From: Bdellovibrionia bacterium
GTDB lineage: Bacteria > Bdellovibrionota > Bdellovibrionia > Bdellovibrionales > JAGQZY01
Length of the DNA stretch: 54,662 nt
Assembly (NCBI GenBank): GCA_030424665.1
Contig: JAUHWN010000009.1
Coordinates: 1-54,662, forward strand
Reading direction: 5' to 3'
Shown here: positions 29,125-38,765 of the stretch, in pieces
Layout of the letters: every line of letters begins with the position of its first letter
Position numbering within the stretch: the first letter of the stretch is position 1
Translations under genes and position numbers: made by a program
Notes under the pieces: generated by a model
What the model was told of the DNA's origin: nothing
Database searches by the model: none
The model's input: the letters and a program-made list of their open reading frames with translations, nothing else

Positions 29125-30129
29125 GTGGCTTTGCGAGTCGGAATAAATGGCTTCGGCCGAATTGGTCGAATTGCTTTCAGAGCAGGTTTTGAAAAAGTAG
29201 AAATTGTTGGAATTAACGACTTATCCGGTGACGGAGAGCGGACAGCTCACCTCCTTAAGTATGACAGTACTCACGGTACTCTTCCTTGGAATATCCAGGG
29301 CGAAGGCAGTACCATGCAGGTGAATGGTAAAACCATTCCAATTAGTAGCGAGCGAGACCCCTCCAATATTCCTTGGAAAGAATGGGGCGCAGATGTGGTT
29401 TTCGAGTGCACCGGTGCTTTTAAAAAGAAGGAAGACTTTTTAAAACACGTTGATGGAGGAGCAAAGAGAGTCATCGTTTCTGCTCCGGCTCCAGAAGCTG
29501 ACTTAACTGCTGTTGTCGGAATCAATCATACAAATTATGACCCGGGTAAACACCATGTGGTGAGTAATGCTTCATGTACGACCAATTGTTTGGCTCCAGT
29601 CGCAATGGTTCTTAACGATCAATTTGGAATTGAACGGGGAATGATGACAACGGTTCACTCGTACACCGGTGATCAGAGAATTCTCGATAATGGGCACAAG
29701 GATCTTCGCCGTGGACGAGCTGCTGCCATGTCCATGGTTCCGACCACGACAGGTGCTGCTAAGGCAGTAAGTTTAGTTTTGCCTGAGCTCAAAGGTAAGC
29801 TCGACGGCATGGCTGTTCGCGTTCCCACACCCAATGTATCTCTAGTGGATCTTACTGTTGAATTGCAGAAAGCTGTTACAAAAGAAGAAGTAAATGAAAA
29901 ACTTCTTACGGCATCATTAGGTGACCTTAAGGGGATTCTTGCCTGTGAATCGGCGCCACTTGTTTCTATCGATTTTAACGGTAATACCCATAGTTCGATT
30001 GTTGATTTACAAAGTACCATGGTCATAGGTGAAAATATGGTTAAGGTTCTTTCTTGGTATGATAACGAAGCTGGATTTAGTCACCGCATGGTGGATCTTG
30101 CTCTACACATGGCTGAGAAAGGTCTGTAA
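29125..30129 (+). CDS. gap: Glyceraldehyde-3-phosphate dehydrogenase
   Basis: 'RVGINGFGRIGRIAFRA', 'SNASCTTNCLAPVAMVLND', 'SWYDNEAGFSHRMVDL'; GTG start. Confidence 0.97.
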   Translation: MALRVGINGFGRIGRIAFRAGFEKVEIVGINDLSGDGERTAHLLKYDSTHGTLPWNIQGEGSTMQVNGKTIPISSERDPSNIPWKEWGADVVFECTGAFKKKEDFLKHVDGGAKRVIVSAPAPEADLTAVVGINHTNYDPGKHHVVSNASCTTNCLAPVAMVLNDQFGIERGMMTTVHSYTGDQRILDNGHKDLRRGRAAAMSMVPTTTGAAKAVSLVLPELKGKLDGMAVRVPTPNVSLVDLTVELQKAVTKEEVNEKLLTASLGDLKGILACESAPLVSIDFNGNTHSSIVDLQSTMVIGENMVKVLSWYDNEAGFSHRMVDLALHMAEKGL

Positions 30130-31329
30130 ATGACTCGATTTTTGGATGGTATTCCGCGTATCGATCAAGTGGATCTTAAGAATAAAAGAGTTTTTATGCG
30201 TCTTGATCTGAACTGTCCGATTAAGGATGGTAAGGTTGCGGATGACACGAGAATCAAGGCGGCCTTGCCGAGTATTAAATATGCGATCGAGCAAGGTGCA
30301 AAGTTGGTTTTGGCCTCTCACTTGGGGCGTCCCGAGTCTGCTGCCGATAAACAGTATTCTTTAGAGCCGGTCGCTGAGCGACTGAATGAACTTCTGGGTA
30401 CGGAAGTTCTTCTAATGGAAGATCCTGCATCCGATGGCCCCAAAAATCTACACATCGGCCTGAATCAAAATCAAATTATTCTTTTAGAAAACTTGCGCTT
30501 TCACAAAGGTGAAAAGAAAAACGATGTGGAACTCGCACATCAGTGGGCTTCCTATACTGACGTTTATATTAACGATGCTTTTGGTGCAAGTCACAGGGCC
30601 CACGCAAGTATTGTGGCATTAGCTGAGTCAGTTGAGACGAAAGCTCTTGGCTTCTTAATGTTCAATGAAGTGGAGAAGCTGAGTCAGATTCTGGAGACTC
30701 CAGAATCTCCTTATTGGGCTATTCTCGGCGGATCAAAAGTTAGTGATAAGATTCAATTGATCGAAAACCTAATTGATCGAGTTGACGGCTTCGTTATTGG
30801 TGGGGCTATGGCTTATACTTTCTTGAAAGCCCAAGGTATTGAAGTCGGAGCATCACTCGTTGAAGGAGATAAAGTTAAGTTTGCAGGAGAACTCATCAGT
30901 CGAGTTGAAGCCCGAGACAAAAAGATTTTATTGCCGATTGATCATGTTGTAGCCCAGAGTTTGGATGAGTCGGCTCCGTGTAAATCGACGGAAAGTTCTG
31001 CAATCCCACCCGAATGGATGGGATTGGATATTGGCCCGAAGACGCAAATGCTTTATCGCGAGGAACTCAAGAACGCCAAGACCATTTTGTGGAATGGACC
31101 GATGGGGGTCTTTGAAAATCCTAATTTTGCTAAAGGAACAATGAGCTTGGCCAGTAGCTTTGCGGAACTTCAAGATGCCTTTACTCTAATTGGTGGAGGG
31201 GATTCTGCGGCTGCTGTGAACCAGTCTGGCCTTAGTGACCGCTTTAGCCACATCTCAACCGGTGGTGGAGCGAGTTTAGAATTCCTTCAGGGGAATGAAC
31301 TTCCTGGGATCAGTGTATTTAAGAAATAA
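30130..31329 (+). CDS. pgk: Phosphoglycerate kinase
   Basis: '[23 protein letters not shown]', 'LASHLGRP', '[17 protein letters not shown]', '[10 protein letters not shown]', '[10 protein letters not shown]'. Confidence 0.97.
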   Translation: MTRFLDGIPRIDQVDLKNKRVFMRLDLNCPIKDGKVADDTRIKAALPSIKYAIEQGAKLVLASHLGRPESAADKQYSLEPVAERLNELLGTEVLLMEDPASDGPKNLHIGLNQNQIILLENLRFHKGEKKNDVELAHQWASYTDVYINDAFGASHRAHASIVALAESVETKALGFLMFNEVEKLSQILETPESPYWAILGGSKVSDKIQLIENLIDRVDGFVIGGAMAYTFLKAQGIEVGASLVEGDKVKFAGELISRVEARDKKILLPIDHVVAQSLDESAPCKSTESSAIPPEWMGLDIGPKTQMLYREELKNAKTILWNGPMGVFENPNFAKGTMSLASSFAELQDAFTLIGGGDSAAAVNQSGLSDRFSHISTGGGASLEFLQGNELPGISVFKK

Positions 31330-31343
31330 TAAAGGAGACTCCC

Positions 31344-32096
31344 TTGCGTGACTTTATCTGTGCAGCTAATTGGAAACTCAATAAAAGTCCGAGAGAAGCT
31401 GTTAGTTTCTTTAAGGAGTTTCTTCCTATTGTCGAAACGTCTAATTCCCGATCCAAGATTTTATTTTTTGTTCCAGCCATTGATTTATGGGTGAGCCAAG
31501 AAGTCTTGCGCGATACAGAAATTGGCTTTGGACCGCAAAATATATATTCAAAAAATGATGGTGCTTTTACGGGTGAAAATTCAGCCAGTGTATCTAAAGA
31601 AATTGGATGTACTCATGCTCTCGTTGGGCATAGTGAAAGACGAAGTCTCTTTTTTGAAAGTGATGAACTCATTGCCGAGAAGGTTAAAACAGTACTTGAG
31701 CAAAATTTGCATCCCGTAATTTGTTTAGGCGAATCTCTTGAAGAGAGAAAGACCGGAAAAACCAATGAAGTTATCGGTCGTCAATTAAAGGCAGCTTTGA
31801 GCCACGTTGATTCAGAGAAAAAAGTAACTCTTGCCTACGAGCCGGTATGGGCCATCGGAACTGGTGAAGTTGCCACTCCGGAAATGGCAGAAGAAGCCCA
31901 TTCCTTTTTGCGTTCGCAAATGAATGACCTTAAAGGGAGTGCCTTTTCTGAGAAGACCTCTATTTTGTACGGTGGAAGTGTGAAGCCAGATAACTGTGAA
32001 AATCTAGCGAAAATGCCTAATATTGATGGCTTTCTCGTTGGAGGAGCCTCACTCCAGGTGGAAAGCTTCTCCCAGATTTGCACAGCTCAGTACTGA
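31344..32096 (+). CDS. tpiA: Triosephosphate isomerase
   Basis: 'AANWKLNKSPREA', 'HALVGHSERRSLF', 'LAYEPVWAIGTGEVATPE', 'ILYGGSVKPDN'; TTG start. Confidence 0.96.
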   Translation: MRDFICAANWKLNKSPREAVSFFKEFLPIVETSNSRSKILFFVPAIDLWVSQEVLRDTEIGFGPQNIYSKNDGAFTGENSASVSKEIGCTHALVGHSERRSLFFESDELIAEKVKTVLEQNLHPVICLGESLEERKTGKTNEVIGRQLKAALSHVDSEKKVTLAYEPVWAIGTGEVATPEMAEEAHSFLRSQMNDLKGSAFSEKTSILYGGSVKPDNCENLAKMPNIDGFLVGGASLQVESFSQICTAQY

Positions 32097-32273
32097 AATA
32101 AGATTGATTCTAAGTAGGCAAAATATCCGAACAAAAACTTGTAACGCGAAAAGTCATTAGACACAAAATTCAATAAAATTAAGGGGTTGCAAGAAAAAGC
32201 TCGATTTTTTCTATGGCCTTTTGCTAGACTAAGGTTGGGCTTAATCTGTGGGTGGTTGTTTTTAGGAGGTTCC

Positions 32274-32504
32274 ATGAGCGACCACGATCATCGTCTTTTT
32301 ATTCGTAAGTGCCATCACTGTGAGGCAATCACAGAAAGGCAAGGGCAACCAGTAGAGCATTGCGACTCCTGCGGAAGATCACTAGGTCTCTATTACTTTT
32401 TCCGAGAAACAGAAATCGAACCATTGAGTGACGATCGGCTTAGACCGCGTCCTAATCATAAAGAATTTAATCTCCCGGTCCGGGGATTAAGTGTTTGTTG
32501 GTAA
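32274..32504 (+). CDS. Small zinc-ribbon protein
   Basis: ATG 32274 preceded by aggaggttcc; 'KCHHCEAITERQGQPVEHCDSCGRSLG' (two CxxC pairs). Confidence 0.72.
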   Translation: MSDHDHRLFIRKCHHCEAITERQGQPVEHCDSCGRSLGLYYFFRETEIEPLSDDRLRPRPNHKEFNLPVRGLSVCW

Positions 32505-32543
32505 GGCCTATCCAGTTTATAAAGGGACGAAACAGGAGGTTCT

Positions 32544-33761
32544 ATGAAGAATATTTCTGACGTCTCTTTAGACTCGGTCAAAAAAGCACGTGAGCTTATT
32601 GACTCTACGATCGTTCGCACTCCTGTTTTTAAACTGAATAATTCCAAAGATTTCTTTCCTGAAGACTGTTTTGTAAAATTAGAAAACCAACAGTTAACCG
32701 GAAGTTTTAAAATCCGAGGTGCACTCAATCGCATGAACAATCTTTCAAGCGAGCAAAGAAAAACCGGTGTTATTGCGTCGAGTGCTGGTAATCACGCCCA
32801 AGGAGTCGCCTATTCAGCGACTCAACTTGGTGTGAAAAGTCATATTGTCATGCCTGAGAATTCGCCTCTAGTAAAGATATTGGCGACTCAGAAATATGGT
32901 GGAGAAGTCATTTTAAAGGGTGAAATGTATGACGATGCCTACAAGCATGCGCGTTTTCTAGAAAAAGAAAAGGGATACTTTTTTGTTCATCCCTATCAAG
33001 ATCCTTATGTAATTTCAGGGCAGGGGACTATCGGTCTTGAACTTTTGGAACAAGTGGAAAATTTGGGCCAAGTTGTAATACCGATCGGCGGTGGTGGCCT
33101 TATCAGTGGTATTTCAATGGTTCTTAAAACCTTGAATCCCAAAATTAGAGTGGTAGGTGTTGTTTCTGCTGCTGCCCCTGGAATGAAACGGTTTTTCGAA
33201 GGTGAAGACCTTTCTAAGATGAAAGTGCAGCCAACGATTTGCGACGGTATTGCGGTCAAGAATCCAAGTCCTGAAATGTATGAGAATTTTATATCTAAAT
33301 ATGTCGATGAAATCGTATCGGTCACCGATCAAGAGGTATCACAAGGCATCGTCTACTTATTAGAGCACTTAAAGACTATGACTGAGGGCTCTGGAGCTGC
33401 AGGATTTGCAGCTCTTCTCTCTGGAAAAATTAAACCCATTAAAAATACTTGTGCTCTTCTCTGTGGAGGTAATATTGATCTCAACACTGTTTCTCGGGTG
33501 ATTGAGACGGGGCTTCGAACGCGCGGTCGCCTAGCACGTATTGCAGTCGTTGTTGATGACCTGCCTGGGTCTCTTGACCTATTAACCCACGTTATTGCTG
33601 AAAAAAAGGCCAATGTCCTCGATGTGGATCACGATCGAGCTTCGACAGACCTTCTATTGCGGCAGACTCGAATTATTTTCACACTCGAAACCAAGTCTCT
33701 TGATCACGTCAAAGAAATCAAGGACCACCTTAATCAAATGGATGGCTTTCACGTCGATTAA
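32544..33761 (+). CDS. ilvA: Threonine dehydratase, PLP-dependent, with C-terminal ACT-like domain
   Basis: 'LENQQLTGSFKIRGALNRM', 'SAGNHAQGVAYSA', 'PIGGGGLISGISMVLK', 'LCGGNIDLNTVSRVIE', ACT-like C-terminus. Confidence 0.9.
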   Translation: MKNISDVSLDSVKKARELIDSTIVRTPVFKLNNSKDFFPEDCFVKLENQQLTGSFKIRGALNRMNNLSSEQRKTGVIASSAGNHAQGVAYSATQLGVKSHIVMPENSPLVKILATQKYGGEVILKGEMYDDAYKHARFLEKEKGYFFVHPYQDPYVISGQGTIGLELLEQVENLGQVVIPIGGGGLISGISMVLKTLNPKIRVVGVVSAAAPGMKRFFEGEDLSKMKVQPTICDGIAVKNPSPEMYENFISKYVDEIVSVTDQEVSQGIVYLLEHLKTMTEGSGAAGFAALLSGKIKPIKNTCALLCGGNIDLNTVSRVIETGLRTRGRLARIAVVVDDLPGSLDLLTHVIAEKKANVLDVDHDRASTDLLLRQTRIIFTLETKSLDHVKEIKDHLNQMDGFHVD

Positions 33762-33874
33762 GCACTGGTTGAAGGTATGAACATAGGATTTACCTATAGT
33801 TAAAATTGAACCTATTAATTATATTTAATCCTGTGGTTCTAATAGTCTCCCGTAAACCAATTAAGGGGGCATAC

Positions 33875-34330
33875 ATGAACCAATTTTTAACTTTCGTATT
33901 AATCGTTCTTTTCACTCTTTCAGCTCAAGCGCAAGATTTCAACGGAATGGATATCACAGACCAGAAAAGCTTAAACCTAGCTGAGTCTTCAGTTTCAGCG
34001 GTCTTTCATTATCCTGGGCAAAATGAATGGGGCATTTGCGCGGTTCAAGTGATCGCCAGTCGCTATGGGACTATGCAAACTATTGATCAATTAGTTCAAA
34101 ACCTCGATATTTACACCATGCTTTCGGGAAATAATGGCACTCCTGTTCACATTGTGAATAAACTGTCATTCGAAGTGAAATTACTTCCTTGGACCTATGT
34201 AGACGGTGTTTCTATTGTAACCAAAGATGGAAGTTCTTTAGGAGATACAATATCTCGCGTACTCGGACCTCATTCTAAGGTCATCATGCGACCACGTTTT
34301 TGCAACTCTTCTGATGATATCCAGCCTTAA
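33875..34330 (+). CDS. Small exported protein, possibly papain/C39-like fold
   Basis: Signal peptide MNQFLTFVLIVLFTLSAQAQ; 'GQNEWGICAVQVIASRYGTMQTIDQLVQNL' resembles C39-type QxxxxxCG..slamv..yyg motif. Confidence 0.5.
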   Translation: MNQFLTFVLIVLFTLSAQAQDFNGMDITDQKSLNLAESSVSAVFHYPGQNEWGICAVQVIASRYGTMQTIDQLVQNLDIYTMLSGNNGTPVHIVNKLSFEVKLLPWTYVDGVSIVTKDGSSLGDTISRVLGPHSKVIMRPRFCNSSDDIQP

Positions 34331-34407
34331 TTTTTTAGTGAAATTGAAATATACCTTGCATGTCTATGCAATATCCTAATCCGCAAGGGCAGAGAAATCT
34401 GCCCTTT

Positions 34408-35379
34408 TTAAGTTTCGTCGGGGCCTTGAGTACCCGCAGGTGCAGGTGATGCAGCTCCATTGCATAGAGCTTCAAGATTGCGTTGGACACCATTGCGGTG
34501 AGTTTCACCCATAAGAATAACTCCGTCACCGCTTTGGGCAAATGCTCTCTCGGAAATGACCTGTTCCCTTCCAGCGTTGGCCTCGGCGTAGGATTCAGCA
34601 TTGCTGAAGTAGGCCCTCAGAGCATCATGGGCAGAAGGATTGACACCTTCAAGAGCCCGATCGATTTCAGCCTGGGTGAGAGCTCGGTTTTCGCTTCTTG
34701 CTACGTAGTAAACTTCTTCTGCCCGGTCGATTTGCTCCTGGCTAATTCCGTTGGGAGCGAGTGAAACTATGTGATCGAATGATTCTTCGTTGAGTCTTTG
34801 TGCTTGGTAGTAAGGAGCTCTCGCCTCTTCTGTCTCGAGGGGAATCGTTCGAATTCTATTGGCGACTTCTGGTGCCAACTCTCCAAGTGCGATTGAGTCG
34901 GACCTATAAAACAAGTGAAGAATATCTCTCAATCTCTCTGGTGGAAGGTTGGGTACAGTAGATAACTGTTGCTTCATATGGCGATATTCGGCAACAGAAG
35001 CTTCAAGAGAGTGATAGGCTTCCATTTCGGGTGTGGCTTCGATTCCCACCCAGCTAATAGCTTGAGATTGAAGAAGCTCTCGAAGGGCGGCAGTTTCCGC
35101 CCTTTCTCTTTCGATAACTTGAACAATGTCAGGTCTGTCAAAAAACTCTCTAACGGTTTTTGCATAGTCCTCGGGAGTTGTAGTGGCTCCGAGCAATGCC
35201 ATTAATTCCTCGCCCTGGCCCCTGAGATGACGGCTAAAGTGCGTAAAAACTTGACCGCCATTAATAGTAGCCACGTTGACACTATTACCATGACTTTGAA
35301 AGTTACAAGCCTTGGCCCTATTCAAAGGGAGGAAGAAAAATAAGACAAGAAAGAAGAGAGCGGCTCTAAGAAAAGTCAT
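34408..35379 (-). CDS. Exported protein, possibly TraB/ChaN/EreA-like
   Basis: Signal peptide; 'ISWVGIEATPEMEAYHSLE' and C-terminal 'REQVISERAFAQSGDGVILMGETHRNGVQRNLEALC'. Confidence 0.5.
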   Translation of the reverse strand: MTFLRAALFFLVLFFFLPLNRAKACNFQSHGNSVNVATINGGQVFTHFSRHLRGQGEELMALLGATTTPEDYAKTVREFFDRPDIVQVIERERAETAALRELLQSQAISWVGIEATPEMEAYHSLEASVAEYRHMKQQLSTVPNLPPERLRDILHLFYRSDSIALGELAPEVANRIRTIPLETEEARAPYYQAQRLNEESFDHIVSLAPNGISQEQIDRAEEVYYVARSENRALTQAEIDRALEGVNPSAHDALRAYFSNAESYAEANAGREQVISERAFAQSGDGVILMGETHRNGVQRNLEALCNGAASPAPAGTQGPDET

Positions 35380-35882
35380 TTCTTTTTCCGGGTAAGAATA
35401 CGAATGACCTTTTTATTGAGACGAGACAGTTTTTTGTAAAACTGGATGCAATCCTCTTTACCGAGGCATTTGACTTTCAAACTCATTCGCAGTCGATCCC
35501 ATTCTGTTTGATTTCGTGGCTCCAAAAAATATCTCGAAGCCGAATCTATATTCTTTTTGCAAAAGTTTAGTGAATTTTGGTCACTACTACTGATCCATAT
35601 TTCTTTGCCAAAAAGTGCAGGATGACATTTTGTTTTGAGTTCTTTGTTTTTTGTTAAAAGGATAGGGCTCAAAAATTTGTACTGTGGCTCACTAAAGAGC
35701 TTTACCAAATAATTTATATAAGCTTTGCGGTGCTTAGAATGAAGGCGCGCTAATTGACTAAACTCAATTAAATCTCTCGCTGTTTGGGATTTTGACTTTT
35801 CCATATTTTTGACAGGGAGACTCGTCCCCAATGTGGGGAGTAATATAAGTAAAATGAAGATAAAAGCGCGTAAGATCACCAT
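35376..35882 (-). CDS. Hypothetical exported protein coupled to 34408..35379
   Basis: Signal-like N-terminus; 4-nt overlap with downstream gene on the same strand. Confidence 0.55.
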   Translation of the reverse strand: MVILRAFIFILLILLPTLGTSLPVKNMEKSKSQTARDLIEFSQLARLHSKHRKAYINYLVKLFSEPQYKFLSPILLTKNKELKTKCHPALFGKEIWISSSDQNSLNFCKKNIDSASRYFLEPRNQTEWDRLRMSLKVKCLGKEDCIQFYKKLSRLNKKVIRILTRKKK

Positions 35883-35947
35883 TTGTTATCGGGTGCCTAG
35901 CTGTAAATCTTAAATTGAGATGTCTCATTTTAATACGAATGAAGTTT

Positions 35948-37414
35948 CTAAATATGGTCACTCGTCGGCGGAGGAAGAAATCCACCGCCGCCGGCAGTAA
36001 GAATTTTGAGGCTATCTCCAGCTTTAAAGTCAATGGTACCAGCTTCAGAAAGCTCTACTCCTTCGAGAAGATCTTTTTTATCGCGAAGAAGTTTGAGCTG
36101 GCTCATTTGCCCCTGTTTACCGCCTTTAAATCCATCGATTTTGATGCCTTGATCTGCGAGGATCCAATCAAGCTTTCCATCCTCGGTAAGGTGAAAAGTC
36201 CACGAGAGTCCTTCGCCACCATTCTTTTCACCACGGCCACCTGATTGGGGCCGCGAAACCACACCACCTACTCTAAGGGGATAGTGACTCTCTAAATACT
36301 CGATCGAAAGAGTGGCGAAATCCTTGAGCCAAGGATTCCATCCTCTCTTTCCATGAAGGTGTAGACTAGCGCCTCCACCACCGAGGAAAGGTCTTGAAAA
36401 GGATTGTCCATTGGCGAACTCGAGACCGGCTAGCAAGGGCAAACATGCATTGCTAGCGGTGATTCCTTCGCGGTGGATCTGATTGAGCATAGTGAGAATT
36501 AACTCGCAAACGAGTGGAGCCATGAGTAGTTGTGTTAGCGAATTACCGTTGGCAGTTCTCTTTTCGCTCTTGGTTCGCGGAGGTTTTATACTCAAGTATG
36601 AAAGCAAGCCATGATTTAGAGGAATGTCTCCTCCCAATGCGTAGACTAATGCGAGACTAGCACAGCTCAGATAATCAGTGTCATCAAAAGTAAAGGGCGC
36701 ATTGAGTTCACATCGATTAAAATCAATGTGAACCTGTTCCTCTTTTTGCAATTTCATTTGCAATCGACTGCCCATAAAAGTTTTACTGAGTTTCTGTTCT
36801 TCAAATCGAAACTCTTCCATAGATTCATGGGTTGTCATGAGAGTTGATCGAAAGAGAGCTTCGATGGAGCTTTTTTCAAAAAGCTGGGGGTTCCACAGGC
36901 TCAGGTCAAAAAGTTGTAGGCGTATTGTTTGTAGGCGATTAATGCTCGACAAGACTCTGTCTTTGAAGTGTGAGCCAAAGCCTGCTTCCATAGCATCGAG
37001 CATGGGTGCCTGGAGTTCGTCATTAGTAAAAACGGGAACAGGTGGGAGGCTTTGATTTGAAGAATCTTTATCAATTCCTTCCCAAATAAGATCACCCGCT
37101 AAAAACTTCTCACAAATAAAAAACAACTCTTTGGATTTAGGGCTTGCTTGAAAATACAATATGGCAACGAATTCACTGAGACCACAACCAGAAATCTCGG
37201 GATCATTGGTGAGTATGATGTCGCCATCTGAAGGTTTCAAATAATCTTTAACCAATTTGCCCGCTTGAGCCATAGCCATAAGATCTAGAGGAAGGCTTGG
37301 TTTTGCCGAGATAATTTGTCCGAGGTCATCGCAAAAACAAAAGCGGTGGGTCGAATCAAGAATTCGATCGAGTAGATTTTGCAGCTGAATACTTTTATTC
37401 GTGGCACGACTCAA
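35948..37414 (-). CDS. Hydantoinase B/5-oxoprolinase-like protein, divergent
   Basis: 'GGGGASLHLHGKRGWNPWL', 'YPLRVGGVVSRPQSGGRGEKNGGEGLSWTFHL', 'DGFKGGKQGQ', 'KAGDSLKILTAGGGGF'. Confidence 0.83.
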   Translation of the reverse strand: MSRATNKSIQLQNLLDRILDSTHRFCFCDDLGQIISAKPSLPLDLMAMAQAGKLVKDYLKPSDGDIILTNDPEISGCGLSEFVAILYFQASPKSKELFFICEKFLAGDLIWEGIDKDSSNQSLPPVPVFTNDELQAPMLDAMEAGFGSHFKDRVLSSINRLQTIRLQLFDLSLWNPQLFEKSSIEALFRSTLMTTHESMEEFRFEEQKLSKTFMGSRLQMKLQKEEQVHIDFNRCELNAPFTFDDTDYLSCASLALVYALGGDIPLNHGLLSYLSIKPPRTKSEKRTANGNSLTQLLMAPLVCELILTMLNQIHREGITASNACLPLLAGLEFANGQSFSRPFLGGGGASLHLHGKRGWNPWLKDFATLSIEYLESHYPLRVGGVVSRPQSGGRGEKNGGEGLSWTFHLTEDGKLDWILADQGIKIDGFKGGKQGQMSQLKLLRDKKDLLEGVELSEAGTIDFKAGDSLKILTAGGGGFLPPPTSDHI

Positions 37415-38703
37415 TCTTGATTTCCTCCGGAGCTGAGTAACTGGCTCTTAAAAAAAGCATAGTTTTCAACAAGCTCCAATTCAAAGGGTGGTTTTAAAGA
37501 CTCTATTCCTCGTTTTACTATTGATGCCAGCGGACCAGCAAAGTGTATTTGGTCACCCATTCTATTGAGCAGAATTTCATTGAGGATAAAACTGTAAACG
37601 GATTTTTCGAGCTGAGTTTGATCTTCGATAATACTCGAAGTTTTAGAGTTTTCAGAACTAGAAAACGAAAATAGAATTTCTTGGAATCGACTTTGAAGTT
37701 TTGCAAAATCGAAACTATCAAAAATATCGGGCCTGTCTTTTGCCTGTGCTCCTAAAATTAGAACATCAAAGACATTGGGGCGTAGGGAGGGCGATAGAAG
37801 TATGGAACTCGAACCTGGGATCGCCACATTAACCATAGCCTGTCCCCAAATACTGTGGGAGACCGGGCTAGAAGCCTGGATTTTTAATTTCTGTACATGG
37901 GGGCCGGCTTCACTGCGAATCGCATAAAAGAACTCGTCGAAACCAAAGTAAGCAAAGTCCTGAACAAGGTGACTCTTCTTAAACCAATTCTCTAAAAGAG
38001 GAAAGAAGCTTAATTCATTGCTTCCTGCCAGATCGGTGGCGCCAATGACGTCTAAAGAGGAACTCTCTCCTTCGAGTCCTTCAATAACTTTTAAATCCTC
38101 GCTTAACAAACTTGCAGTAAAACTTGTCCTGAGGCATTGGGACCAACGAACCACTTCATCTTTAAAATTATCCCAATCGCAGGACTTAAAGACTTGGTAG
38201 CCCTTTTCTTTAAAAAAGGTATAGGCCTGATTTTCGTTTGTATTATTTTCGGTGCTATGGAGAAAACAAATGGCAATCGTTTCAACTTTTTCCATCTCAA
38301 ATTTTGAATGGAGCGCTTCGAGTTCTTCTAATTCTAAAGGCTTAAGTATATCGCCAGTAGCAGAAGTTCTTTCAAAAACTGGAAAAACTCGGTCATGGGT
38401 GTCGACATAAGAAATATAATCACTCGGGATTTGGTTTTGATAGCGTCCTTGAAGATCGAGCCAATGTTCCATCCCCGAAGTCGTTATCAGGGCAGGGCAT
38501 TTAATTTGCCCGCGAATAACGAAAGACTCCGTCGGGGGTGGTAATACTTGAATTCTGGGAGTTGCGTCGCAATGCGTTTTTATGTCCGAGATCATATCTT
38601 TCGGCAGAGCCGTATGATTCCAACGATATCGGCGGTGGAAACCATCGGGGCCACTGACCTCGATAAAGTCGGTTTCTAAACTTAGTCCAAAAGTTGGCTC
38701 CAT
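37411..38703 (-). CDS. Hydantoinase A/5-oxoprolinase-like protein, short and divergent
   Basis: 'CPALITTSGMEHWLDLQGRYQN...DRVFPVFERTSATGDILKPLELEELEAL...VETIAICFLHSTENNTNENQAYTFFKEKGYQV' aligns by eye with HyuA N-domain; overlaps the HyuB-like gene by 4 nt. Confidence 0.7.
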   Translation of the reverse strand: MEPTFGLSLETDFIEVSGPDGFHRRYRWNHTALPKDMISDIKTHCDATPRIQVLPPPTESFVIRGQIKCPALITTSGMEHWLDLQGRYQNQIPSDYISYVDTHDRVFPVFERTSATGDILKPLELEELEALHSKFEMEKVETIAICFLHSTENNTNENQAYTFFKEKGYQVFKSCDWDNFKDEVVRWSQCLRTSFTASLLSEDLKVIEGLEGESSSLDVIGATDLAGSNELSFFPLLENWFKKSHLVQDFAYFGFDEFFYAIRSEAGPHVQKLKIQASSPVSHSIWGQAMVNVAIPGSSSILLSPSLRPNVFDVLILGAQAKDRPDIFDSFDFAKLQSRFQEILFSFSSSENSKTSSIIEDQTQLEKSVYSFILNEILLNRMGDQIHFAGPLASIVKRGIESLKPPFELELVENYAFFKSQLLSSGGNQD

Positions 38704-38765
38704 CTTGAATCCTCGCGCGACTATTGCTACATATAGCCATTCATTTTAAAAAGGAGCAAGTCCCT

